64,000 nucleotides of DNA from Streptomyces griseoloalbus (GTDB lineage: Bacteria > Actinomycetota > Actinomycetes > Streptomycetales > Streptomycetaceae): contig BMUD01000013.1 in the NCBI GenBank assembly GCA_014650015.1, forward strand, positions 69,069-133,068. The letters are read 5' to 3'. Position numbers and translations under genes: made by a program. A model generated the notes under the pieces. The model searched no databases and was not told where the DNA came from. It was given only the letters and a program-made list of their open reading frames with translations. Below, piece by piece: positions 52,636 through 61,176 of this stretch; within the stretch, counting starts at the first letter, position 1, and each line of letters begins with the position of its first letter.

Positions 52636-54225
52636 TCAGTTGTCGCCGACGCGGGAGCCCAGGGTGAGTTGCGTGGTCTGCTCCTTGCCGCCCCGTTCGT
52701 AGGTGATCGTGACCTCGTCGCCCGGCTTGTGGGTCCAGATCTCGCCGATCAGGGTCGGACCGGAGTCGATGACGCGGTCGTCGAGCTTGGTGATGACGTC
52801 ACCGGGCTTGAGGCCGGCCTTGTCGGCGGGGCCACCCGGGTCAACGGGCTCGGCGCCGCCCGCGCCCTGGTCGGTGATCTTCGCGCCGCCCGTCGTGTCC
52901 TCCAGGGAGACCGACGCGCCGATCTTGGCGTACACCGGCTTGCCCGTCTTGATCAGCTCCTGGGCGACGTACTTGGCCTGGTTGATCGGGATGGCGAAGC
53001 CGAGGCCGATCGAGCCGGACTGCCCCGTGCCGAAGCCGCCGTTGCTGGTGGACTGGATCGCGGAGTTGATGCCGATGACGTTGCCCTGCGCGTCCAGCAG
53101 CGGACCGCCGGAGTTGCCCGGGTTGATGGACGCGTCGGTCTGCAGGGCGCTCATGTACGAGGCCTGGCTGCCGGTGCCGTCACTGGAGGCCACCGGGCGG
53201 TTCTTCGCGCTGATGATGCCCGTCGTCACCGTGTTGGACAGACCGAAGGGCGCGCCGATCGCGATCGTCGAGTCGCCGACGGCCACGTCGTCGGAGTTGC
53301 CGAGGGTGAGCGGCTTCAGGTCCGAGGGGGCGTTGTTCAGCTTGATGACCGCGACGTCGTAGCCCTGCGCGTTGCCGACCACCTCGGCGTCGTACTTCTT
53401 GCCGTTCGGGAAGGTCACCGAGACCTTGCCGCCGTCGACGGCGTCCGCCACCACGTGGTTGTTGGTGACTATGTGGCCCTGGGTGTCGAAGACGAAGCCG
53501 GTGCCGGTGCCGCCCTCGCCGCTGCTGCTCTCGGCCTCGATGGTGACCGTGCTGGGCAGCGCCTTGGCGGCCACACCGGCGACCGTGCCCGGGTCGCGCT
53601 TGACGTTGCCACCGCTGGTGGAGGACGAGACGGTGGTCGAGCCGCTGCTGTCGTTCTCCCTGGCCAGCGTGTAACCGAGGCCGCCGCCCAGGCCGCCCGC
53701 GACCAGCGCGGCAGCCAGGACCGCGGCGACCATACGGCCGCGTCCGCCGCCGCCGTTCCTGGGCGCCGGCTGCTGGTAGGAGGAGCCCCAGCCGCCGTCA
53801 CCGTGCCCGGCGCCACCGTGCCCGGCACCGCCGTCTCCGTACGCCGGGGTGGACGGCGGAGGAGGCGGGGGCCAGGAGGCGTCGGGGGCGGAGGAGGGGC
53901 CGTGGGGACCTGCGGGGGGCCCGGCCGGGGTACCCCCGTGGGGGGCCTGGTCTCCGTGCGCGTCGTGCGCGCCGTGGGGGTGGTCGGGGTGGTGGGTGCC
54001 GGCGGTGCCGTAACCGCCCTCGCCCTGGGTCCCCTGCGGGCCGGTGCCGTACGGCTGGCCCGCGCCGCCCTGCGCGCTCGCCGACGGCGGCGGCGAAGCC
54101 GGGCCCGGAGCCGCTCCCGGGACCGGGTGCCCCTGGTGTGCCGAAGCAGCGGGAGCATCCACCGGCGGGGGCGGCGGTGCGGACGGGGCAGGGGGTACCG
54201 CGGTGCCCTCGTTCTCGGTGCTCAC
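52636..54225 (-). CDS. HtrA/DegP-like membrane serine protease with PDZ domain
   Basis: 529 residues from GTG 54225 behind GAGGAG. Residues 1-160 form a Pro/Gly/His-rich cytoplasmic stretch, 165-188 one membrane helix, then a trypsin-like domain with triad His257 (TNNHVV), Asp290 (YDVAVI) and Ser372 (NPGNSGGP), and a PDZ domain at about 430-525 (GGPADKAGLKPGDVITKLD). An extracytoplasmic quality-control protease. Confidence 0.95.
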   Translation of the reverse strand: MSTENEGTAVPPAPSAPPPPPVDAPAASAHQGHPVPGAAPGPASPPPSASAQGGAGQPYGTGPQGTQGEGGYGTAGTHHPDHPHGAHDAHGDQAPHGGTPAGPPAGPHGPSSAPDASWPPPPPPSTPAYGDGGAGHGGAGHGDGGWGSSYQQPAPRNGGGGRGRMVAAVLAAALVAGGLGGGLGYTLARENDSSGSTTVSSSTSGGNVKRDPGTVAGVAAKALPSTVTIEAESSSGEGGTGTGFVFDTQGHIVTNNHVVADAVDGGKVSVTFPNGKKYDAEVVGNAQGYDVAVIKLNNAPSDLKPLTLGNSDDVAVGDSTIAIGAPFGLSNTVTTGIISAKNRPVASSDGTGSQASYMSALQTDASINPGNSGGPLLDAQGNVIGINSAIQSTSNGGFGTGQSGSIGLGFAIPINQAKYVAQELIKTGKPVYAKIGASVSLEDTTGGAKITDQGAGGAEPVDPGGPADKAGLKPGDVITKLDDRVIDSGPTLIGEIWTHKPGDEVTITYERGGKEQTTQLTLGSRVGDN

Positions 54226-54514
54226 AGCTTCTCTCCTCGATCCACGGCTGTTGTTCCCGGTCGCACTCGGTCCGGCTCGGTCACCCTCGTCCACGAGTCC
54301 GTCGCGATGCAGCTGTGCATGTCTCTTTGTATGACGTCAGCTTTTCCCACGGGCCGTCAGGGCACCATAAGCCGTTCCTGTGGGTCCGGGTTCATCCTTT
54401 ATATAGGGCATTACTCACGTAAGGTGCGCCACCTCGATGCCTCCGACCGGACGCCGAGACCGCTCACGCCACTCCGAGCGCACGTCTACCCGCGCGCGGT
54501 GGCACCATGACGCG

Positions 54515-55345
54515 GTGACCCACGCACGACAGCGCCCGACTCAGGTCGTCGCCCACCGCGGAGCCTCCGAGGACGCCCCCGAGCACACCCTGGCCGCCTA
54601 TCGCAAAGCGATCGAGGACGGTGCGGACGCGCTCGAATGTGATGTACGCCTGACCGCCGACGGTCATCTCGTGTGCGTTCACGACCGCCGCGTCAACCGT
54701 ACGTCCAACGGGCGCGGTGCGGTCTCGGCGCTCGAGCTCTCCGATCTGGCCGCCCTGGACTTCGGCTCCTGGAAGAGTCGCGACCCCTCCGGGGGCCCGC
54801 GCGTCGAGGAGCCCGACTGGGAGCACCGACCGGAGGACCGGGAGGCCACCTCCGTCCTCACCTTGGAGCGACTGCTGGAGCTCGTCTCCGACGCCGGGCG
54901 CCGGGTCGAGCTGGCGATCGAGACCAAGCACCCCACGCGGTGGGCGGGACAGGTGGAGGAGCGGCTGCTGCTCCTGCTCAAGCGGTTCGGGCTCGACACC
55001 CCCGCCGGGGCCGAGGACTCGCCGGTACGCGTGATGAGCTTCTCCGCGCGGTCGCTGCACCGCGTGCGTGCCGCGTCGCCGACGCTGCCCACGGTCTACC
55101 TGATGCAGTTCGTCTCTCCGCGGCTGCGCGACGGACGGCTGCCCGCCGGCGTGGGGATCGCGGGACCCTCGATCCGCATCGTGCGCGGCCACCCCGCCTA
55201 CATCGAGCGCCTGAAGCAGTCCGGGCACCAGGTGCACGTGTGGACCGTGAACGAACCGGAGGACGTGGACCTCTGCGTGCGCCTCGGCGTGGACGCCATC
55301 ATCACCAACCGTCCCCGCGCGGTGCTCGACCACCTCGGCCGCTGA
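54515..55345 (+). CDS. Glycerophosphodiester phosphodiesterase
   Basis: 276 residues from GTG 54515. The GDPD signature is VAHRGASEDAPEHTLAAY, then DALECDVRLTADGHLVCVHD with the metal Glu and Asp and catalytic His. In most family members the first motif ends E-N-T; here it is E-H-T. A later insertion, DPSGGPRVEEPDWEHRPED, is longer than usual. It hydrolyses deacylated phospholipids to glycerol-3-phosphate. No signal peptide. Confidence 0.93.
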   Translation: MTHARQRPTQVVAHRGASEDAPEHTLAAYRKAIEDGADALECDVRLTADGHLVCVHDRRVNRTSNGRGAVSALELSDLAALDFGSWKSRDPSGGPRVEEPDWEHRPEDREATSVLTLERLLELVSDAGRRVELAIETKHPTRWAGQVEERLLLLLKRFGLDTPAGAEDSPVRVMSFSARSLHRVRAASPTLPTVYLMQFVSPRLRDGRLPAGVGIAGPSIRIVRGHPAYIERLKQSGHQVHVWTVNEPEDVDLCVRLGVDAIITNRPRAVLDHLGR

Positions 55346-55624
55346 CCGCGCGGTGGACCGCCGGCCCCACCGGCTGCCCCACCCTTCGCGTCCCACCGGT
55401 CCCAAGAGGTGCGTGCAGGAGTCTTGACCCGGCGCCGCACCCCGACGCATCCTCACATCTCGGCCACATCGAAGAATTCCAGCCACACCGCTACAGGGAG
55501 TGCCCCGGCGCGTTCGGCGCGTATTCGGTCGTTTCGAGTGCGTCACCGCTCGTGGATTGGCCGGTTTCCGGTTCAGGCCAATGGGGCATCCACACCGTGG
55601 CGTGGGGCGAAGGAGGTCTCGGGG

Positions 55625-56182
55625 GTGGCGTTGGTGGTGGCACAGGAGGTGCCCACGTCGTCGAGCATGGCCGTGCCCCATGGCCCTGCGGGCGTGGGGA
55701 AGGCGAGGCGCCGTTTGCGCGCAGAACTGCGCGACGGCGGCGTGGCGGAGGCGGTCATCGACGATGCCGTACTGATCCTTTCCGAATTGCTGAGCAACGC
55801 GTGCAAACACGGCCGCCCTCTCGGCGACGCCCTGGCCGGGGACGGCGACGTCCTCGCCGCCTGGCGGGTGGACCCGCGCGGCCGACTCGTCGTCGAGGTC
55901 ACGGACGGCGGCGGCCCGACCCGCCCGGCGCCGGCCACTCCGTCGGTCACGGCGCACGGCGGCCGGGGGCTGAACATCATCACGGCGCTGGCCGACGACT
56001 GGGGCGTACGCGACGAGGTGCCGGGCGAGGTCACGGTGTGGGTCGTCGTCCACCACGACGTGTACGACCCGGACGCCGGTGGCGGGCACCGGCGCGAGGA
56101 CTTCGCCGCCCGGGTGACGGCCCCCTCGGTGTCACGCATACCGGGACTGGACTTCGCGGACGTCTTCGACGACCTGGACTGA
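55625..56182 (+). CDS. HATPase (RsbW/SpoIIAB-like) anti-sigma regulatory kinase
   Basis: 185 residues from GTG 55625, nine bases after AGGAGG. The N-box is LILSELLSNACKHG, G1-like VTDGGG, and G2-like GGRGLNIITAL. Such small Bergerat-fold proteins are Ser kinases that hold SigB-type sigma factors or phosphorylate STAS proteins. Partner unknown. Confidence 0.85.
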   Translation: MALVVAQEVPTSSSMAVPHGPAGVGKARRRLRAELRDGGVAEAVIDDAVLILSELLSNACKHGRPLGDALAGDGDVLAAWRVDPRGRLVVEVTDGGGPTRPAPATPSVTAHGGRGLNIITALADDWGVRDEVPGEVTVWVVVHHDVYDPDAGGGHRREDFAARVTAPSVSRIPGLDFADVFDDLD

Positions 56183-56191
56183 GGACTGAGA

Positions 56192-56269
56192 GACGACCGC
56201 GACTCGGAGGCGGCAGCGGCTCCGGGACGACCGCGACTCGGAGGCGGCAGCGGCTCCGGGACGACCGCG
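56192..56269. repeat. 34-bp tandem repeat, two copies plus partial
   Basis: The unit starting GACGACCGCGACTCGG occurs at 56192 and 56226, with a partial third copy. Non-coding, between the HATPase gene and the SEC-C gene. Confidence 0.88.
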
Positions 56270-56421
56270 ACCGAGGGCGCGCGGAGCATGCACCGCTTCG
56301 GTCGCGTAAGGCTTCGGGGGTGACCACGGTTCGGCACGTTGTCCACAGGTTCCCGTCGGCCGTGGCGTGAACGACTAGGCTCCGCCCGTACGAGACGAGC
56401 CGTAACCGGGAGACACCCACG

Positions 56422-57411
56422 ATGGCCAAGAAGCGACCCCAGACGAAGGCCAAGCGACCGCAGCGCACGGACGGAGCCCGCGCCGCACGCGCTGATGGGG
56501 ACATCCCGGTCGTCGGCGCCCGCGAGCCCTGCCCCTGCGGCAGCGGCCGTCGCTACAAGGCCTGCCACGGCCGTGCGGCCGCGCATGCCGCGACCGAGCT
56601 GGTGCACCGCCCCTTCGAGGGCCTGCCGGGCGAGTGCGACTGGGTCGCGCTGCGCGAGCTGGTGCCGGCCGCCACCGTCGAGCTGACGCTCAAGGACGGC
56701 CTGCCCGAGGACGTCCCGTCGGTCACACTGGCCACGGTGCTGCCCATGGCCTGGCCCGCCCTGCGCCGCGACGACGGCTCGGTCCTGATCGGCCTGCAGA
56801 ACGACACCTCCTCCGGTGACATCAGCCGCGATCTCGCCGACACCCTGCAGCGCGCGCTCACCGCCGACCCGGGTACGCCGGTGCAGTCCCGGCGCGCGCC
56901 GGCCGACGGTCCCCGGCTGCAGGATCTCCTCGATCCCGAGGGCGGGTTCGAGCCGGTGGTGCACAGTGGGTTCGAGTTCTGGATCCCGGAGCCGGAGAAG
57001 GCCACCCCGGACGTCACCGCCTCTCTGGAGCGGGCCAACGCCGCGGCCATCCCGACCGTCAAGCTGTCGGGCGTGGACGCCGCGTACTGGTGCGAGACGC
57101 CCGAGAAGAACCATCTGCGGTGGGTCATGCCGCATCCCGAGGAGCAGCTTCTGGACGCTCTCGCGCGGCTGCACGCGGCGGGCCGGTCCTCCCTCGGCGA
57201 GGGCACCCGTCTCGTGGGCTCCTTCCGCGCTCACGGGCTCACCGTCCCGGTCTGGGACCTGCCCAGCGGGGTCGGCGCCGAGGACGTGGAGAAGCCGGCG
57301 GCCGAGTTCGCCGAGCGGCTCGCCGCCGCGCTGGCCACGGACGCGCCGCTCACCGCCGACGAGCGCCGTGCGCGTGGCGGCCTGACAAACCGCCAGGTCA
57401 CGCTCAGCTGA
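56422..57411 (+). CDS. SEC-C motif protein (DUF5926-like)
   Basis: 329 residues. A basic N-terminus (MAKKRPQTKAKRPQR) is followed by the zinc-binding SEC-C motif PCPCGSGRRYKACHG, as in SecA and other proteins, then a DUF5926 body (VKLSGVDAAYWCETPEKNHL). The SEC-C motif contacts ribosomes or SecB-like partners in other proteins. Role here unknown; conserved across Streptomyces by memory. Confidence 0.88.
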   Translation: MAKKRPQTKAKRPQRTDGARAARADGDIPVVGAREPCPCGSGRRYKACHGRAAAHAATELVHRPFEGLPGECDWVALRELVPAATVELTLKDGLPEDVPSVTLATVLPMAWPALRRDDGSVLIGLQNDTSSGDISRDLADTLQRALTADPGTPVQSRRAPADGPRLQDLLDPEGGFEPVVHSGFEFWIPEPEKATPDVTASLERANAAAIPTVKLSGVDAAYWCETPEKNHLRWVMPHPEEQLLDALARLHAAGRSSLGEGTRLVGSFRAHGLTVPVWDLPSGVGAEDVEKPAAEFAERLAAALATDAPLTADERRARGGLTNRQVTLS

Positions 57412-57539
57412 GGCCCACCGCACCACACGGTTCCGCCGGCCGGCCGGTCGGCGGAACCGCCCTGCCCCGCACCACCGGCGCCCTGCGCAACTCCCGGTGC
57501 GGACAAGCCAGTCGGTGACCGGAAAAGCCGAGATCGAAT

Positions 57540-57613
57540 TTGCGAACCGCCGATCTCTTGTTACCGTTCCCGTAGCCCGGTTGCTGGTGCATCCCCCGTC
57601 GCCAGCAACCGGG
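57540..57613 (+). ncRNA. Candidate short hairpin RNA with C-rich loop
   Basis: TTGCGA, 16 bp, TACCGT (57540-57567) looks like a promoter. It is followed at once by CCCGGTTGCTGG/CCAGCAACCGGG (57576-57587, 57602-57613), a perfect 12-bp stem whose 14-nt loop contains CCCCC, then TCTTTCC. The layout gives a transcript little more than a terminator hairpin. It recalls 6C-type RNAs with C-rich loops but has only one hairpin and five Cs. It could also simply be a terminator. Confidence 0.45.
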
Positions 57614-57654
57614 TCTTTCCGTGCCGGTCGCCGTTCACGGAACGCGATCGGCTC

Positions 57655-58271
57655 TCAACCGCTCGTCGCCGGTGAGTTGCCCCCGGAACGCAGCGGCAGC
57701 CGCCCTCCCCCGGCACGGTGCCCGAACTCCGCGAACCGCGCGAACTCCGTGACCACCGCGAACTCCGTGTACGGCGCCAGACCTCCCCGCCCAGCTCACG
57801 CGGCGTCCCGCACGGAACGGGCTCGTCCCCGGCGTCCACGGCGCCGCGGGTCCGCACGCTCCGGCCGCCGGGCCCCATGAGGCTCAGTACGGCGTCCAGC
57901 GCCGCGTCGGTGGCGTCGCGGTAGTGGGTCCGCGCCCGGACGTCCTCGCTCCGGACCACCACGCGGGTACCCGCCCGACAGCTTGACGGTCGGGATGGCC
58001 GCAGCGCACGGCGGCGGACAGGTGCGGGCCGGGCGACGACGGGGAGCCGACGGCAGGGGCGGCGGGCACTGGCGTCACGCCGTCGCCGCGCGCGCGACGG
58101 GCCGTACGGAACCGTGGGGTGCCCGGGGCCCGAGGCGTACCCCCGGTCGGCCGAGCCCGTGGACGCCGACGCCACCGCCACCGCGATCGCGCCGGCCGCC
58201 ACGACGCCCCCGAGGGCGAGCAGACGGGCTCTTCGGCGGTGCCGGGCGCGGCCCCCGGCATGACGCCGCAT
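57655..58271 (-). pseudogene. Secreted-protein gene broken by several frameshifts
   Basis: From ATG 58271 a basic start and membrane/signal helix are seen (RARLLALGGVVAAGAIAVAV). Coding character then moves between frames: VTPVPAAPAVGSPSSPGPHL, then AAIPTVKLSGGYPR, then VVVRSEDVRARTHYRDATDA with ALDAVLSLMGPGG, then YTEFAVVTEFARFAEFGHRA to a stop at 57655. Each segment has strong G/C third-position bias only in its own frame. No family recognised. Sequencing errors could give the same picture. Confidence 0.55.
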
Positions 58272-58329
58272 GCCCCGGGAAGACAGCCCCCGGGGCGCGG
58301 TTGATGGGCGCGGCGGGCGCCGGCGCCCG

Positions 58330-58995
58330 CTACATCTCGGGTGCGCTCACACCCGTGCGGGTGAGGGCCTCGACCACGGCGTCCACCACGGCCTCGACAT
58401 CGGGCACCCAGGGCGAGGCCGAGCCGGGCAGCGGCGCGCGCTCCCAGCGGACCTCGCCCTGCGCGATCTCGGACGGGGGCAGGGCGATGTAGCCGCCCTC
58501 GCCGTGGAAGCGGAGGGAGCCGGGGACGAAGTCCTTGGCGTACAGCAGCTCGCCCAGTTGCTCCATGGAGTACGGCTTCACCAGGATCGACCAGCGGGCC
58601 GACGAGGCGACGACCGGGCCGAGCCGCATGCCGCGGCCGTCGAGCGCGGCGAGGGCGCGGGCCGCCGCCGGTGCGGGCAGGGAGACCGCGCAGGGGGCAT
58701 TGCCGCCGGTGGCGAGGATGATGGGCGCCGTCGGCCGGTTGCTCCACCACCAGCGCACCATGCGCGCGTCGGTGGTGGCGGCGAGGAGGCCGGGTTCGAA
58801 CGGGTGGGCCCCCGGCACCGTGCACTCGGGGTCGGGGCAGCCGCAGCGGGCCCGGCCCTGCGGGTCGGCCGTCACGCCCGGGAGTATGGGCCACTGCCAT
58901 TCCGTGGCGAAGGTCAGGGCCGCGCCGATCAGCTCAGGCCCTCCGTCGCCGCGCCGGGACAGAAGCCCGCGCCGCCTTCCGAGGATCTCGCGCAT
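58330..58995 (-). CDS. Prim-Pol N-terminal-like protein
   Basis: 221 residues from ATG 58995 behind AAAGGAAC. ALTFATEWQWPILPGV and CGCPDPECTVPGAHPF resemble the first part of bifunctional primase/polymerase domains (Cys-x-Cys...Cys...PGAHP), with ARMVRWWWSNRPTAPIILATGG as the typical following helix. The metal-binding hhhDhD motif is not obvious (CAVSLPAPAAARALAALDG), so catalysis is doubtful. It resembles a group often encoded near core Streptomyces genes and annotated 'bifunctional DNA primase/polymerase'. Confidence 0.8.
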   Translation of the reverse strand: MREILGRRRGLLSRRGDGGPELIGAALTFATEWQWPILPGVTADPQGRARCGCPDPECTVPGAHPFEPGLLAATTDARMVRWWWSNRPTAPIILATGGNAPCAVSLPAPAAARALAALDGRGMRLGPVVASSARWSILVKPYSMEQLGELLYAKDFVPGSLRFHGEGGYIALPPSEIAQGEVRWERAPLPGSASPWVPDVEAVVDAVVEALTRTGVSAPEM

Positions 58996-59499
58996 GAGCG
59001 CTCGTTCCTTTCCGTTGCACGCCTGGCAACACCGGTGGTCCACATCACGTCATGAGTCGATCACTTCACTGTGCGTACCTGTTGGCGCATCACACCCCCG
59101 CATGGGCAGGGGGAACCCCTATGGGCCGAGCATGGGCTGCCTCCGCGGCCGTTTCACCCATACTGCGTCGATCAGAAGTACGGGTGCGGCGTGGGGGTGG
59201 CGAAGTCTGGCGTTTGCCGTCGCGCGTGGTTCTCTCCGCCTCCGCCACGGGAGGATGGGGCACGGTCGTCGATGGTTAAGACGCCCGGGTCCGTCGCCAG
59301 GTTCCCGAGCGGTTCACAACCACCCCTGGCCTTCACCGAGTACGTACCCATCACGACCGCTGTGACGCTCCGTCGAGCAAGGCCAGTCGATCGCAATAGG
59401 CCTCCCCCTGAGGCAGTTTCAAGCCAATTTCATAATTCGGCAAGAGGTCTATCGGGACTTCCCTTCCGTCCCACGGACACCAGGAATCCCAGCAGGACA
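58996..59499. other. Long divergent regulatory region
   Basis: 504 bp between the Prim-Pol-like gene and the phosphatase gene. An open frame runs through it ahead of the phosphatase, but codon bias is poor. A lower-GC section at 59390-59460 (CAATTTCATAATTCGG) is a likely promoter region. Confidence 0.4.
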
Positions 59500-61014
59500 A
59501 TGCTGGACATCTCCTTACGAGTACGTGTACATGTGGAGACACTGCCGGCGACGCAGAATGACATGGGGGTTTGCGATGCTTTCGAGCAGTACGTACCGGT
59601 CGGAAAGCCGGACGCCATGAACGCCCCGCACCCTCCGAAAGTGGCCGGAATCGATTCAACGGTCCCCGCACCCGCACACACTGTCGCGTCCGTCGCGACG
59701 GGTACCTCCCCGTCTCCGTCGGCAAACCCCCGGCACGCACCGGGCGCGCTGCTCCAGGACCGCCTCGCCGGCTGGGTCTCCGACCTCACGACCCTCCACG
59801 AACTCACCGAACGCCTGCTCCGCGCGAACGCGTTGGAGGAGGCCCTCCAGGAACTGCTGCGCGCGGGAGCGGCCCTGGTGGGCGCGCGACGGGGTCTCGT
59901 CGCCCTGGAACCCGCCGACGGCCACGGACCGGCCACCAGCATCGGCCTCGGCCTGGCCCGCGCGGACCTCGGCCACATGGAGACGGTGCCGCGCAGTTCC
60001 GTGGCGTACGGCAGGATCCTCGACGGACTGCCCGGTGCCGACGACGGCATCGCCGAGCCCGACCTGTTCGCCGAGAAGGGGATCGACCCCCGGCACCGCG
60101 AGGTCGCCGCCCGCCTCGGCTACGCCGCCAGCTACGCCCTCCCCCTCACCACCGCAGCCACCGGACGTCTGGGCGCCGTGGTGTGGCTCTACGACGAGCC
60201 GGCCGAGCCGTCGGAACGCCGGCGCCACCTCGTCGGTCTCTACACCCGTCACGCCGCCGAGCACCTGGCCCGGCTCCTGGAGCTCGAGCGCACGCGCGCG
60301 TGCATGGCCACGATGGCCGAGGAACTGCTGCCCTCCCGCCTGCCCCGGGTCGCCGGCGTGCAGCTCGCCGCACGGCACCGCACCTCCCCGCGCGGGGGCG
60401 GCGACTGGTACGACGCGCTGTCGCTGCCGGACGCCGCGCTCGGTCTCGCCGTCGGGTCCGTCACCGGGTCGGGGCCCAGCGCGGTCGCCGCGATGGGGCG
60501 CCTGCGGGCGTCCCTGCGCGCGTACGCCGTGATGGAGGGCGAGGATCCGGTCGCCGTCCTGTCCGATCTGGAACTGCTGCTGCGGCTCACCGAACCGGCC
60601 CGGTCGGCCACCGCCCTGTTCGGCTACTGCGAACCCGCGCTGCGCCGGATCACGCTCGCCGGGGCCGGGCACAGTCCGCCGCTGCTGCTCGGCGAGCACC
60701 GCACCGAGTTCGTCGAGACCTCGGTCTCCGCCCCCCTGGGCATGCTCGCCTGCTGGGAGGCGCCGAGCGTGGAGATCCACGCGGAGCCGGGCGAGACGGT
60801 CCTGCTCTACACCGACGGACTGCTGCACCGCACCGGCGACCCGACCGACCGCGCCTTCGCCCGGCTGCACGCGGCGGCGGCCGGAGTGCCGACGGCGCTG
60901 CGCCGCGACCCCGGCGCCGTCGCCGACCACGTCCTGCGCTCGGTGCTTCCGGACGGGGCGGACACGGCGGACTCCACGGAGGACGTGGTGCTGCTGGCGG
61001 CCCGGTTCGAGTAG
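59500..61014 (+). CDS. GAF-domain SpoIIE/PP2C-type protein phosphatase
   Basis: 504 residues from ATG 59500 (AGGACA just before); ATG 59561 is an alternative. GAF-like domain at about 85-255 (LLRAGAALVGARRGLVAL), then SpoIIE at about 275-500 (VQLAARHRTSPRGGGDWYDA, VTGSGPSAVAAMGRLR with G-S replacing the usual metal-binding G-D, LYTDGLLHRTG and TEDVVLLAARF). Such enzymes dephosphorylate STAS proteins to free sigma factors. The G-S change (VGSVTGSGPSA, where VGDVxGxGxxA is normal) may weaken catalysis. Confidence 0.88.
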   Translation: MLDISLRVRVHVETLPATQNDMGVCDAFEQYVPVGKPDAMNAPHPPKVAGIDSTVPAPAHTVASVATGTSPSPSANPRHAPGALLQDRLAGWVSDLTTLHELTERLLRANALEEALQELLRAGAALVGARRGLVALEPADGHGPATSIGLGLARADLGHMETVPRSSVAYGRILDGLPGADDGIAEPDLFAEKGIDPRHREVAARLGYAASYALPLTTAATGRLGAVVWLYDEPAEPSERRRHLVGLYTRHAAEHLARLLELERTRACMATMAEELLPSRLPRVAGVQLAARHRTSPRGGGDWYDALSLPDAALGLAVGSVTGSGPSAVAAMGRLRASLRAYAVMEGEDPVAVLSDLELLLRLTEPARSATALFGYCEPALRRITLAGAGHSPPLLLGEHRTEFVETSVSAPLGMLACWEAPSVEIHAEPGETVLLYTDGLLHRTGDPTDRAFARLHAAAAGVPTALRRDPGAVADHVLRSVLPDGADTADSTEDVVLLAARFE

Positions 61015-61176
61015 CCGGTCCGGCGTCGTTGCGTCATCCTCCGTGCGCCCGCCGTAGCAGGTCATTTGCCGCCCGGTGCCCGTTTCGGCACGACCGTACG
61101 ATGGTGGGGGTCCCCCGCTCGAGCGAAACCGTGAGCCCGGGGGAGGTGCAGTGGCGTATCGAGGAGGATGACCGCC

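Noticed and set aside
53469-54158. 229-residue minus-strand ORF overlapping the HtrA-like gene
   Set aside because: An Arg/Ala/Pro alternative frame of the Pro/Gly-rich N-terminus of the protease.
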